Made by a program: the position numbers and the translations under genes
Notes under the pieces: generated by a model
Seen by the model: only the letters and a program-made list of their open reading frames with translations
Told to the model about the DNA's origin: nothing
Database searches by the model: none
Source: Solimonas aquatica
GTDB lineage: Bacteria; Pseudomonadota; Gammaproteobacteria; Nevskiales; Nevskiaceae
DNA length: 64,000 nucleotides
Direction: 5' to 3'
NCBI RefSeq assembly: GCF_900111015.1
Contig: NZ_FOFS01000004.1
Coordinates: 62,001-126,000, forward strand
Shown: positions 1 through 8,766 of the stretch, piece by piece
How positions within the stretch are numbered: the first letter of the stretch is position 1
Layout: each line of letters begins with the position of its first letter

Positions 1-600
1 GAAGCCGAGATCATCGAGATCGGCAAGCGCGAAGCCCGTGCGCGCATCGGCGCCTTCGTGAACGTGGCGCGCGAATCGCCGCTGGACCTGATGCTGGCGC
101 AATGCATCGCCAAGGGCGAGCGCATGGACTACACCCTGCAGAAAGCCGTGGAGCTGGGCGTAACGCGCATCGTGCCCCTGCTGTCCTCGCGCAGCGTGGT
201 GCGTCTGGACGCCGAGCGCTGGGACAAGAAGCTGGAGCACTGGCGCGGCGTGATCGTCAGCGCCTGCGAGCAATCCGGCCGCACCCGGGTGCCGCAGCTT
301 GCGGACGTTGAAGCCTTGCCCAGCTGGCTGGATCGCGAGGATGCGCACGGCGAGCGGCTCACGCTCGATCCGCTGGCACATCACGGCCTGCGCGAGCTGC
401 CGCCGCCGCGCGGCCCGCTGACGCTGCTGGTGGGTCCGGAGGGTGGTCTTTCCGAACACGAACTGCATCGCGCCCACGAAGCCGGCTTCACCGGCATCCG
501 CATGGGCCCGCGCGTGCTGCGCACGGAGACAGCAGGCATTGCGGCGCTGGCCGCGATGCAGGCAATGTGGGGCGACTGGGGCGGCACCCCACCACCATAA
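1..600 (+). CDS. rsmE: 16S rRNA (uracil-1498-N3)-methyltransferase, 3' part
   Basis: The gene is cut by the left edge; about 199 codons are visible in frame from base 1, against roughly 240 in the family, so only the N-terminal PUA-like part is missing. RsmE methylates N3 of U1498 in 16S rRNA in the cytoplasm using S-adenosylmethionine. The visible part is the SPOUT (trefoil-knot) methyltransferase domain. The Gly-Pro-Glu-Gly-Gly loop encoded near 430-450 and the MGPRVLRTETAG motif near 500-540 are the family's SAM-binding knot signatures. The gene converges on the YCF48 gene at 877, with a hairpin repeat element between them. Identity is secure; the true start lies outside the window. Confidence 0.95.
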   Translation, partial: EAEIIEIGKREARARIGAFVNVARESPLDLMLAQCIAKGERMDYTLQKAVELGVTRIVPLLSSRSVVRLDAERWDKKLEHWRGVIVSACEQSGRTRVPQLADVEALPSWLDREDAHGERLTLDPLAHHGLRELPPPRGPLTLLVGPEGGLSEHELHRAHEAGFTGIRMGPRVLRTETAGIAALAAMQAMWGDWGGTPPP

Positions 601-640
601 GCGCCGCTGCCGCGACGCGAACGCCAGTCACACTCGAAGC

Positions 641-838
641 AGTAGGGCGGGTCAGGCGCGATAGCGCCGTAGCCCGCCGGGCTTTGCTGTGGTCTTTGAA
701 TGGTTGCTCTTGATCCGATGGTCGTTTCGTCCGCCGCCGGAGGGCGGCGGAAGAAGCCAATAGATCGAGCAGCACACGCAGCAACAATCAGCAAAGCCAT
801 GGCGGGTTACGGCGCTGGTGCGCCTGCCCCGCCCTGCA
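641..838. repeat. BIME-like intergenic element, short copy
   Basis: Two inverted copies of a self-complementary 35-37 bp unit (left 642-678, right 801-835) bracket about 120 bp. Each unit folds as a GGGCGGGT...ACCCGCC hairpin around a GGCGC/GCGCC core. The interior carries a CCGCCGCC-GGA-GGGCGGCGG hairpin followed by AATAGATCGAG (731-769). Both the end units and this interior stretch recur at 11818-12553. The element sits between two convergent genes, the usual place for REP/BIME-type repeats. No coding capacity is credible. Confidence 0.8.
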
Positions 839-876
839 GGTCTACGATTTACGATTGATGCGCGGAGAACTGCGGT

Positions 877-1851
877 TCAGCGTTGCGCGGTGCTCAGGGC
901 TTGCACGCCGCGCTCGCCCACGACCAGCAGTCCGCTTGCGCCTTTCACCACCGCCGACAAGGAGCCCTCGCCTGCGCGGCCCAGTTGCGCCTGGCTTTGC
1001 GCACAGCCCGCCACGCGCAGGCTCAGGCCATCGGCGCCGACCAGCAGCAGCTCCTCGGCGCTCAGCGCCGTGCCGCCGAAAATGGAGCGCGTGGTCTGCG
1101 TGGCGACGCTGTTCCAGTCCTGCGTGCCCGGCGCGGCGCTGCAGAACACATTGCCCCGCAGGCCATAGGCCACAGCACCGTGCTCACCGAAAGGCAGCAC
1201 GCCGAACAGCGAACCCTGATAAGGAATCGTCAGTGCCGACCACTGCCTGCCATCCTCCGACTGCGCGGCAAAACCCGCCTCGCCCACCAGCACGAAGCGC
1301 CCGTCGGCCAGCCGCGTGATGGCATTGAGATGACGCCCGGCTTCGGCGAACAGACCGGGATCGGCGTTGCGCCAGTGCTCGCCGCCGTCCTGCGTGTACA
1401 GGAACAGACCGAAGCTGCCGATGGCATAGCCTTCCGTCGCGGACAGGAACAGCACGTCCAGCAGCGGCTTGTGCTCCTCCGGCTGGAAGTTCTGCAATTG
1501 CCAGCTCTGCCCGCCATCACGGCTGCGCAGAATCACGCTGTCATGACCCACGGCCCAGCCGTTCCGGTCATCGACAAAACTCAGCGCCGTGAGCAGCGCA
1601 TCCACCGGCACCCTGGCTTGCAGCCAGTGCTTGCCGTCATCGGAATAGACGATATGCCCGCGCTCACCCACCGCCACCAGACGCGCGCCGGCCCGCGCGA
1701 TGTCCAGCAGCAGACCTTGCGCCGCCAGCGGCGAGGGATCGGAAGGCTGCGGCGCAATCGCCGCGCGCGCCGACTGCATCAGCGCCACGCCACCGCCCAG
1801 AACCGCCAGCGCCAGACTCATGCCCAGAACCACCGTGCGAAGGGATTTCAT
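877..1851 (-). CDS. YCF48/BNR-repeat periplasmic protein
   Basis: The product is 324 residues with an N-terminal signal or anchor segment (residues 7-28, ending in an Ala-rich cleavage-like region). Short repeats follow in which a Gly/Asp turn precedes a Ser/Thr-Trp pair (for example DGKHW, DGGQSWQ, DGGEHW). These are typical of YCF48/photosystem II assembly-type beta-propellers. The ATG at 1851 overlaps the TGA of the upstream MMPL gene by four bases (ATGA), so translation is probably coupled and this start is preferred over a longer in-frame extension. MMPL/RND transporters of this DUF1302/DUF1329 context are commonly followed by such a protein, which suggests a periplasmic accessory for the transporter. 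The exact role is unknown. Confidence 0.85.
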   Translation of the reverse strand: MKSLRTVVLGMSLALAVLGGGVALMQSARAAIAPQPSDPSPLAAQGLLLDIARAGARLVAVGERGHIVYSDDGKHWLQARVPVDALLTALSFVDDRNGWAVGHDSVILRSRDGGQSWQLQNFQPEEHKPLLDVLFLSATEGYAIGSFGLFLYTQDGGEHWRNADPGLFAEAGRHLNAITRLADGRFVLVGEAGFAAQSEDGRQWSALTIPYQGSLFGVLPFGEHGAVAYGLRGNVFCSAAPGTQDWNSVATQTTRSIFGGTALSAEELLLVGADGLSLRVAGCAQSQAQLGRAGEGSLSAVVKGASGLLVVGERGVQALSTAQR

Positions 1852-4442
1852 GGCGCGGACACTCCGGCGGCCGGCACCATGGGGGCGGGCGCGCGACGCA
1901 GCAGGAAGGCAGCGAAGGCCGGCAGCAGCAGCACGGCGGCCACGGCATTGGCGAGGAACATGATGGTCAGCAGAATGCCCATGTTGATCTGGAACTGCAG
2001 GCCGGAGAGCAGCCAGGTGCAGACGCTGGCCGCCAGCGCCAGCGCGGTGACGATCACCGCCTTGCCGGTCTGGTTGAGCGTCTCCACATAAGCCTCGCGC
2101 AGCCGCATGCGCCGCTCCATCACGCACTCCTCCAGCACGCTGAAGATGTAGATGCCGTAGTCCACGCCGATGCCGGCGGCAAACGCGGCCACCGGCAGCG
2201 TGGAGACCGTGACGCCGATGTCCAGGAACACCATCACCGCATAAGTCAGCACCGAGACCGCAGCCAGCGGCAGCAGCACGCAGACCAGGCCGGCGAAGCT
2301 GCGGAACGACAGCCAGACGCAGGCGGCGATGCAGACGTACAGCCAGAGCAGCACCTTCTTGTCGGACTCGCGCACCGTGTCATTGGTGGCGGCCATCACC
2401 CCGACATTGCCGGTGGCCATGCGCAGCTTCACGGCGCTGTCCGGCTTCTGCGCGGCGATGAAACGGTTCACGCCGGCCACCACGCTGTCGATGGTCTCGG
2501 CCTTGTGATCCCTGGTGAAGATGAACATCGGAATGGCGCTGCAGTCGGCATTGAGCAGGCCGCTAGAGGTGGGGAACTGCTGGCCGGCCAGCACCAGACC
2601 GTCGCTGTCGCGCGGCAGCGTATAGAACTTCGGATTACCCTCGTTGAAGGCCTGGAACACGCTCTTCTCGGCCTGGATCAGCGAGATCGTGGACTGCACA
2701 CCGGGGATGCCCTTCATGTGCCAGGAGAAGCGATCGATCTCGGCCATGGTGTCGTAATCGATGCAGCCATTGGCCTTGGTTTCGGCAATCACCTTGATCA
2801 CGTCCACGCCAATCGCAAAATTCCTCACGATGGCCTCGGAGTCGCGGTTGTAGCGCGAGTCGGGCTTGAGTTCCGGCACGCCGGCGTGCAGCTCGCCGTA
2901 CTTGAGATCGCGCGAGATGTATTCGGCACCGGCCCAGGCCGCCGCGCCGGCCAGCAGCACGACGATGGCCACCGGCCGCTCGGTGATGGCCGACAGCGCC
3001 CGCCACAAGGGCAGGAACATCGCGTCGCGGCGCTGCTGGTGCTGACGGAAGCGCTCGGGATCGGGAATCTTCACGTAGGACAGCAGGCAGGGCAGCAGGA
3101 TCTTCTTGCAGACGATCACCGCCACCAGGCCGAACATGGCATTGATGGCCATCTCGCGCACGATGCCCACCGGAATCAGCAGGATGGTGCCGAAGCCCAC
3201 GACATTGGTGAGCAGCGCGGTGATGCCCGGAATCACCAGACGCTTGTAGGTGTTGCGCGAGGCCTCGAAGCTGCTGCAGCCCTTGCTGGCAATCTCCAGC
3301 AGCCAGAAGCTGGTGATCTGGATGCCGTGCGAGACGCTGATGGCCAGCACCAGGAACGGCACCAGAATCGCGAAAGGGTCCAGGCCGTAACCGGCCATGT
3401 GCAGAATGCCCAGCTCCCAGACCACGGCCAGCAGTCCGCAGCCCAGCGGCAGCAGCGCCACCTTGGCCGAGCCGGTGTACCACCACAGCACCAGCCAGGT
3501 GAGAAACAGGGTGAGGCCGAAGAAGCTCACCACTTCCAGCGTGGCATCGGCGATGTCGCCCACCACCTTGGCAAAACCGGCGATGTGGATGTCGACGTTC
3601 GGGTTGTAATCCGGATTGGGCACCGCCTCAACCGTCAAGGCATGGCCCTTGAGCTTGAGCGGCGCTTCCTCGCCGGGCAGCTTGAATTCATGGTCGCGCC
3701 AGGAAAACCACAGCCCACGCGGGTCGGTATAAACCGATGCCATCGTCTCGCCCGCCGCATGCGCGCCCTGCGCCTGCCTGAGCTTCAGGTCATACCGCGT
3801 CGGCGACAGGAACTGCTGGCGCACCGCTTCGATCTTGTGCGCCACGGCGATGGTGTCGAGCCGCTGGCCGGTGACCGGATCGCTTTCCAGAAGCTCGCTG
3901 AACACCATGGCGCCGCGCTGATCATTGGCGACCAGACGGCCGATGATGCCGGCCTTGGAAACGTTGGAGCGCACCTGCTTCATCATCTCCGGCGTCGGCG
4001 CGTACTCGGCGGGGATCACATTGCCGCCCTGGAAGCCGTCTTCCACGGTTTCCAGATAACGCACGTCCGGCGTGAAGATGGAACTCACCCGCGGACGGTC
4101 CACGCCCGGCGTGAAGAACACCGCCTTGGTCAGGCCGCGCAGGGTTTCCAGATAGCGCGGCTCGTAGATGTCGCCCTGCCCCTCCTTCTGCACCAGCGCA
4201 AACAGCACGGTGTTGGCACCACCGAACTGGCTCTGGTACTTCTGGAAGATCTGGATGTAAGGGTGATTCTTCGGCAGCTGCTTGTCGAAGCCGGCATCCA
4301 GACGCAGATGCGCGGCCTGCCAGGCCATCAGCAGCGTGACCAGCGCAATCACCGTCAGCGTGATCGGGCGCCGTCCGAACACGATCGGCTCGGTGAGCCG
4401 GATGAACAACTGCGAGAAGCGCCCGCGCGGATCGCTATGCAT
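1848..4442 (-). CDS. RND superfamily (MMPL-type) lipid transporter
   Basis: The product is 864 residues with the duplicated RND plan: TM1 near residues 25-43, a large extracytoplasmic loop, then a five-helix sterol-sensing-like bundle (about 310-470). A second TM segment near 490-510, a second loop and a second bundle (about 690-850) follow. The motif GIGVDYGIY near residue 757 carries the conserved acidic residue expected in the proton relay of MMPL proteins. Such proteins usually move hydrophobic molecules across or out of the inner membrane. Its neighbours DUF1302, DUF1329 and YCF48 form a recurrent cluster in hydrocarbon and steroid degraders, so lipid or hydrocarbon traffic is likely. 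Substrate and direction cannot be read from sequence. Confidence 0.9.
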   Translation of the reverse strand: MHSDPRGRFSQLFIRLTEPIVFGRRPITLTVIALVTLLMAWQAAHLRLDAGFDKQLPKNHPYIQIFQKYQSQFGGANTVLFALVQKEGQGDIYEPRYLETLRGLTKAVFFTPGVDRPRVSSIFTPDVRYLETVEDGFQGGNVIPAEYAPTPEMMKQVRSNVSKAGIIGRLVANDQRGAMVFSELLESDPVTGQRLDTIAVAHKIEAVRQQFLSPTRYDLKLRQAQGAHAAGETMASVYTDPRGLWFSWRDHEFKLPGEEAPLKLKGHALTVEAVPNPDYNPNVDIHIAGFAKVVGDIADATLEVVSFFGLTLFLTWLVLWWYTGSAKVALLPLGCGLLAVVWELGILHMAGYGLDPFAILVPFLVLAISVSHGIQITSFWLLEIASKGCSSFEASRNTYKRLVIPGITALLTNVVGFGTILLIPVGIVREMAINAMFGLVAVIVCKKILLPCLLSYVKIPDPERFRQHQQRRDAMFLPLWRALSAITERPVAIVVLLAGAAAWAGAEYISRDLKYGELHAGVPELKPDSRYNRDSEAIVRNFAIGVDVIKVIAETKANGCIDYDTMAEIDRFSWHMKGIPGVQSTISLIQAEKSVFQAFNEGNPKFYTLPRDSDGLVLAGQQFPTSSGLLNADCSAIPMFIFTRDHKAETIDSVVAGVNRFIAAQKPDSAVKLRMATGNVGVMAATNDTVRESDKKVLLWLYVCIAACVWLSFRSFAGLVCVLLPLAAVSVLTYAVMVFLDIGVTVSTLPVAAFAAGIGVDYGIYIFSVLEECVMERRMRLREAYVETLNQTGKAVIVTALALAASVCTWLLSGLQFQINMGILLTIMFLANAVAAVLLLPAFAAFLLRRAPAPMVPAAGVSAP

Positions 4443-4480
4443 CCTGATTCTCTTTACGTGGAAAGCCGGCCCTGGTGAAA

Positions 4481-4511
4481 CCGGACGCGAGCACCCCGCG
4501 CTCGCGTCCGG
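4481..4511 (-). promoter_or_regulatory. Perfect 12-bp intercistronic hairpin
   Basis: CCGGACGCGAGC at 4481-4492 is exactly complementary to 4500-4511 with a 7-nt loop. It lies in the 78-bp gap between the DUF1329 stop and the MMPL start. No T-tract follows on the transcribed strand, so it is more likely an mRNA processing or stability element, or a Rho-linked attenuator, than an intrinsic terminator. Confidence 0.6.
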
Positions 4512-4520
4512 CCGATACGC

Positions 4521-5879
4521 TTACTTGTTGGCGCGCTTCTGCACGGCATCCGGATCGAAATAGCTCTCGTCGAACTGCCGCGTGTAGTCGTTGGGCTGAT
4601 CCTCGTTGGCCAGCGCGGTGATGAAGTAGCGGCCGGTGTCGAAGTGATAGATCACCTCCGGCAGCGTGCCCGAACCCAGCACATTGGCCAGCGCCACCAT
4701 ATGGCCCTCCTGGAAACGGAACAGATTGCCGTTGGCGTCGTAGCAGTCCACCGCCACGATCTGCCAGCCGTCCTCGTCCAGATAGAAGCGGCGCTTCCTG
4801 AAGGTGTGATTGGTGCCGGCACGCAGGTCCGCGTCCACCACCCAGGTGCGGTGCAGCTCGTAGCGCGGCAGATCCTGGTTGAGATGCTTGGGCCGCACGA
4901 TGTCCTTGTACTTGGTCTTCGGTCCGGCGATCAGGTTGGAGTTGTTCGGGATGTACATCTCCTTCTTGCCGACGATCTTCCAGGTGTAGCGGTCGAGAAT
5001 GCCGTTGAACATATCGACCTGGTCATAGAACTGGTGACCATCGGTGCCTTCCGCGGGGTTGTCGCAGCACACCGTGGGCGCGCGCCGGATGCGCTTGAGC
5101 GCCGGCGCATACAGCCAGGCCTGACGCCCTTCCGGACCCGCGCCGGCGCGCTCGTGCACCAGGATCAGGGTGCCGGCCAGACGCGGCGGACCCTGGATCT
5201 TGGAGAAGTACTTGATGAACAGGCCCGCGTCCTTGGTCAGCGGCACGGGCTTGGCGATCGAGCCGTAATAGAACTTCACGTCCTCGACGATGTTGGTGAA
5301 CTGGAACGTGCCGTCCGGCTGCACGATCATCTGGTTGTTGTAGCGCGTGGCGGCTTCACCCCGGAACTTGAGCTTGTGGTTCCAGATCACCTCGGCGCCG
5401 GACTTCGGAATCGGAAACGGAAAGCCCAGCGAGCAGCCATCGGGATTGTCCACGCCCAGCAACTGGCACTTGGTCGCGTTCACCGCCGTGGCCTTGTAGA
5501 TCTCCGCCGGCCAGGCCACCTGACGATGACTGGGGTAGATGTTCATCTTGTAGCTGTCGAAGGTCTTGAGCAGGTACTTGTGGCCTTCGCTCAGCTTGTC
5601 GGCGTACTGCGCCATATTGGCCTTGGTGATGGTGAGAACGGGCTTCTCCGCATCGATGGCCGCGTCGCTGGTGTACTCGCCCTTGAGCGAGGCCGCCGGA
5701 TGCTGCGTCAGAGGCGTCCAGGCCGGAATGGTGCCGGCGGCATTGCCGGCCTTCTCCGCGCCGACCGGCGTCAGGGTGTTGCCCAGCTTGGCCGCCTCGT
5801 CCGCGCTCACCGCCGCCGTCGCACTGCCGCATGCCAGCATCGCGGCGGCGGCGATCATGATTCTGCCTGCTCTGTACAT
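4521..5879 (-). CDS. DUF1329 family exported protein
   Basis: The product is 452 residues starting at an ATG preceded by AAGGAGAG at good spacing; a longer frame reaches 6008 but lacks such a site. Residues 1-25 form a signal peptide ending in Ala-rich sequence. The rest matches DUF1329, a LolA/LolB-like fold thought to bind lipid in the periplasm or at the outer membrane. The RAPTVCCDNPAEGTDG stretch and the many aromatic residues are typical. It lies 55 bases downstream of the DUF1302 gene. The pairing with DUF1302 and an MMPL transporter suggests it carries a hydrophobic substrate between membranes. That function is inference. Confidence 0.88.
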   Translation of the reverse strand: MYRAGRIMIAAAAMLACGSATAAVSADEAAKLGNTLTPVGAEKAGNAAGTIPAWTPLTQHPAASLKGEYTSDAAIDAEKPVLTITKANMAQYADKLSEGHKYLLKTFDSYKMNIYPSHRQVAWPAEIYKATAVNATKCQLLGVDNPDGCSLGFPFPIPKSGAEVIWNHKLKFRGEAATRYNNQMIVQPDGTFQFTNIVEDVKFYYGSIAKPVPLTKDAGLFIKYFSKIQGPPRLAGTLILVHERAGAGPEGRQAWLYAPALKRIRRAPTVCCDNPAEGTDGHQFYDQVDMFNGILDRYTWKIVGKKEMYIPNNSNLIAGPKTKYKDIVRPKHLNQDLPRYELHRTWVVDADLRAGTNHTFRKRRFYLDEDGWQIVAVDCYDANGNLFRFQEGHMVALANVLGSGTLPEVIYHFDTGRYFITALANEDQPNDYTRQFDESYFDPDAVQKRANK

Positions 5880-5934
5880 CGCCTCTCTCCTTAGCAAGAC
5901 CCACTGGCGGGAGCGCTGCGCGCCCGCGCCGATT

Positions 5935-8571
5935 TCAGAATGAATACTTGAGAAACACGCGCGCGCTGTCGCGGTCGCTGAGCAGGTTCGCGGCACTGGC
6001 GCCGGCAATCAGGCGATAGCCCAGGTTCACCGAGAAGTTGGAGCGGTAACGCACTTCGATGCCGGTGTCCCAGAGGATGCGGCCCTGCACATAGTTGGCA
6101 GCCAGGCCCGGCGAAGTGCCGTAGACGTCGTGCTTGAAGATGATCTGCGGCTGCACGCTGATGCCCGGCAGCACGGATTCGTAGCGGATCAGAATCACCG
6201 CCGCATAACCGCCGGAGAACTTGTCCGGGAACAGCGATTTGTTCTGCTGGTGCGGATTGAAGCGCACGCCATCCGGACCATACGAGCAGGCTTCATTGGT
6301 GGAACAGGCCATGCGCGAGCGGTCCGCACCCGAGCCGTCGGCGCCGGCGCTGGCGTGGTACTGCAGCCCCGGCGCTTCCAGCTGCAGATGATCCAGCGCC
6401 GGCAGATCCGGCACCACATTGCCGCCCAGTTCCAGCAGCCAGATCACCTGATCGGCGTGAATCAGATGCGGCGTGAAATCGGTGCTGCCTTCCACATAGG
6501 TGCCGCCCAGGTCATAGGACAGGCTCTGGAAATACTCCCAGCCGCGGATATAGGAATTCGCCGGATTCATGCCCACGGTGCCGCCGCGATACGGCACCAC
6601 GAAGCTGGGAAACGAACGCCCGGAGCCGGGAATGTCGCCGACCGCCGCGAAGATGATGTCGTTGTAGGCGCCCGGCGTGCCCTGCTCGTCCACCACGTAG
6701 CGGCTGCCCGGATAGGTGCCCACGGTGCCGTCGGCCTTGGTGCCGATGCCGGGCACCGAACCCAGGCCCGCCGGGCAGCCCGGCGCGATATGGCAGTTGG
6801 ACAGCGAAGGCCCGAAGGCCGCCCAGGCCAGATCGATCACCGCCACCTGCATGGGATCGCGCGGACGGTAGGCCAGCTCCGCCTGCAGCGCCCAGTCACC
6901 GATGGTGGTGTTGAGGCTCAGGCCGTACATCTGGATGTTGCGCGGGTATTCCAGCACCAGCTTGGCCGAGTCCAGGCCCAGGGTGTCGGAGGTGGCGCCG
7001 GCCGGATCATTGGGATTGGTGATGCCATGCAGCAGCGGCAGATCGGGACAGGCCAGGGAGAAGCCCAGCGTGGTGGTGCTGTCCTTCATGCAGCTGCGAT
7101 CCACCGAGTACAGGCTGGCGATGGGAATGCGCGAGTGATAGTTGGCGAAGTACAAACCGATGTCGGTGCCGTCGTTGAGCCAGTCGGCGTAATACTTGAG
7201 CTGGATGCCGTACTGGCCATCGCTGTTGGGTTCACGATCCGCCAGACGCTGGATGCGGCCGCTGGTATTGGTGATGCCGGACAGCGGATTGTCCAGCAGC
7301 ATGCCCACGCCATCCGGATCATCGGGCAGCTGACCGAAGCCCAGGGTCACATAGCGCTGTCCACCGTTGTGGACATTGATGTCCACCGGCGAATAGAAAC
7401 CGCCGGCGGCGGGCGCCTGCAGCGGCTCCCACTCCAGCTGATAGAAGGCCGACAGCGACAGGCCGTCCATCAGTGCGGTGGACAGCGAGACCATGTTCAG
7501 CGGCGTGTAGAAATCATCCAGGCCATTGCCGCCGAGGCGGAACAGATTGTTGAGGTTGGGCGGGTTGGCGATGTTGAGCGAACCCAGGAACTCCACGGTC
7601 GCCTCGCCCCAGGACACCTGCTGGCGGCCGACCCGGAAGCGCACATCGTGCTCCCAGGGCGTGGCCAGCGCGCCGTAGAAATTCAGATCCTGCAGCACGA
7701 TGTTCTTGCCGATCTGGCCCAGGGTCTGGCGATCCTTGCGCGGCACCTTCATGCGCTGACCCGGACCATAGACGATGCCGCAGGGCTGGCCGCCGGGATT
7801 GCGCGCCGCCGGACAGGGCGTGGAGTCGTTGCGCACGCCCAGCACCGGAATCGCGGTGGGATTGGACAGCAGCTGTCCGAGCACGTTGTCGGACAGTCCC
7901 AGGCCGCTGACCAGGGGCGAGAGCGCGGAGAGCACCTGCGAGACATTGCCCAGCCGCACCAGCTCGGTCCCAGGCGTGGAGACGAAGCCCGACTGCTGAT
8001 AGTTGTCGCGGGTGATGCGGTTGGCGTAGGTCTCGTCGAAGTTGTCGTTGACCGGGTCCCAGAACGCAAAGCCCTTGACGAAGAAGCCGGCATCTTTCAG
8101 CCAGCCGTGATCGCCGAAGGTGACGGTGAGATCCTGGTTGAGACGCACGCCGGACTGCGTGATGTCCCATTGCTCGTAGTTCAGATCGCCCTGATCGAAA
8201 TTGGACGAGGCATAGCCCGGCGCCGCGACGAAATGCCGGGACACGAAATCCTGGGTGCGGAACAGGCCCTGGCAGCTCTGGTAGAGCAGCTTGCCCTCGG
8301 CATCGCGGCCGCAGACGTTCGGGTCCAGCGCACCCTTGGCCAGCTTGCGCGAATCCTGGGCTTCCACGCGCAGTTCCACGCCGCCGATCAGCGTGGTGTT
8401 GGAGACCGCCTCGAAGGATTCACCATCGAACCAGGGAATCCGGAATTTCGAGGCCAGCGCCGGCTGCGCACTCAGCGTCAGCAGCAGCGCCAGCGCGCAG
8501 CGCCGCAGCCGCTTTCCCTTCCTGAACGAAACCGCAGCAAGCCTGGCCGTCACGGGCACGCGGACTCCCAT
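5935..8571 (-). CDS. DUF1302 family outer-membrane protein
   Basis: The product is 878 residues. The ATG at 8571 follows a GGGAGGAGAG ribosome site and gives a basic N-terminus, a hydrophobic segment and an ALAS-like cleavage site near residue 42. The remainder is Gly/Tyr/Asn-rich beta-strand sequence ending in Phe (VFLKYSF), as expected for an outer-membrane barrel. It matches DUF1302. In other bacteria this family is co-encoded with DUF1329 and acyl-CoA ligases. It is the first gene of the DUF1302-DUF1329-MMPL-YCF48 operon. A palindrome-like site at 8701-8714 lies 130 bp upstream. A role in uptake or export of hydrophobic compounds is likely but unproven. Confidence 0.88.
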   Translation of the reverse strand: MGVRVPVTARLAAVSFRKGKRLRRCALALLLTLSAQPALASKFRIPWFDGESFEAVSNTTLIGGVELRVEAQDSRKLAKGALDPNVCGRDAEGKLLYQSCQGLFRTQDFVSRHFVAAPGYASSNFDQGDLNYEQWDITQSGVRLNQDLTVTFGDHGWLKDAGFFVKGFAFWDPVNDNFDETYANRITRDNYQQSGFVSTPGTELVRLGNVSQVLSALSPLVSGLGLSDNVLGQLLSNPTAIPVLGVRNDSTPCPAARNPGGQPCGIVYGPGQRMKVPRKDRQTLGQIGKNIVLQDLNFYGALATPWEHDVRFRVGRQQVSWGEATVEFLGSLNIANPPNLNNLFRLGGNGLDDFYTPLNMVSLSTALMDGLSLSAFYQLEWEPLQAPAAGGFYSPVDINVHNGGQRYVTLGFGQLPDDPDGVGMLLDNPLSGITNTSGRIQRLADREPNSDGQYGIQLKYYADWLNDGTDIGLYFANYHSRIPIASLYSVDRSCMKDSTTTLGFSLACPDLPLLHGITNPNDPAGATSDTLGLDSAKLVLEYPRNIQMYGLSLNTTIGDWALQAELAYRPRDPMQVAVIDLAWAAFGPSLSNCHIAPGCPAGLGSVPGIGTKADGTVGTYPGSRYVVDEQGTPGAYNDIIFAAVGDIPGSGRSFPSFVVPYRGGTVGMNPANSYIRGWEYFQSLSYDLGGTYVEGSTDFTPHLIHADQVIWLLELGGNVVPDLPALDHLQLEAPGLQYHASAGADGSGADRSRMACSTNEACSYGPDGVRFNPHQQNKSLFPDKFSGGYAAVILIRYESVLPGISVQPQIIFKHDVYGTSPGLAANYVQGRILWDTGIEVRYRSNFSVNLGYRLIAGASAANLLSDRDSARVFLKYSF

Positions 8572-8700
8572 CGTTCTCTCCTCCCTGCTGTTACCCCGTT
8601 CCGGGGCTTTGGGCTCTGTCGGCCCGAGTGCTTTGCCGGCGGCTCGCGCCGGCCGGAACATCACCCGCGATACGCTACCCTCAGGGCGCCCGGCTCATAT

Positions 8701-8714
8701 CGTCAGAAGTGATG
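8701..8714. promoter_or_regulatory. Near-match CGTCA-N4-TGACG site upstream of DUF1302
   Basis: CGTCA-GAAG-TGATG differs from the exact palindrome found at three other places by one base in the right arm. It lies 130 bp upstream of the DUF1302 start, a distance close to the 125 bp seen for the acyl-CoA ligase site. A single-mismatch copy alone could be chance; position supports it. Confidence 0.5.
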
Positions 8715-8766
8715 ATCCCGGCCGGTGACGCCGCAAAAAAAAGACGAGCCCCGCAGCGCGGCAAAC

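Noticed and set aside
641-838. A possible CRISPR array in the repeat region
   Set aside because: There are only two inverted, self-complementary units and no regular direct repeats or spacers; no cas genes are present.
6130-8712. An 860-codon plus-strand frame opposite DUF1302
   Set aside because: It is an antisense shadow caused by the absence of TTA/CTA/TCA codons in the real gene. No start signal or known motif.
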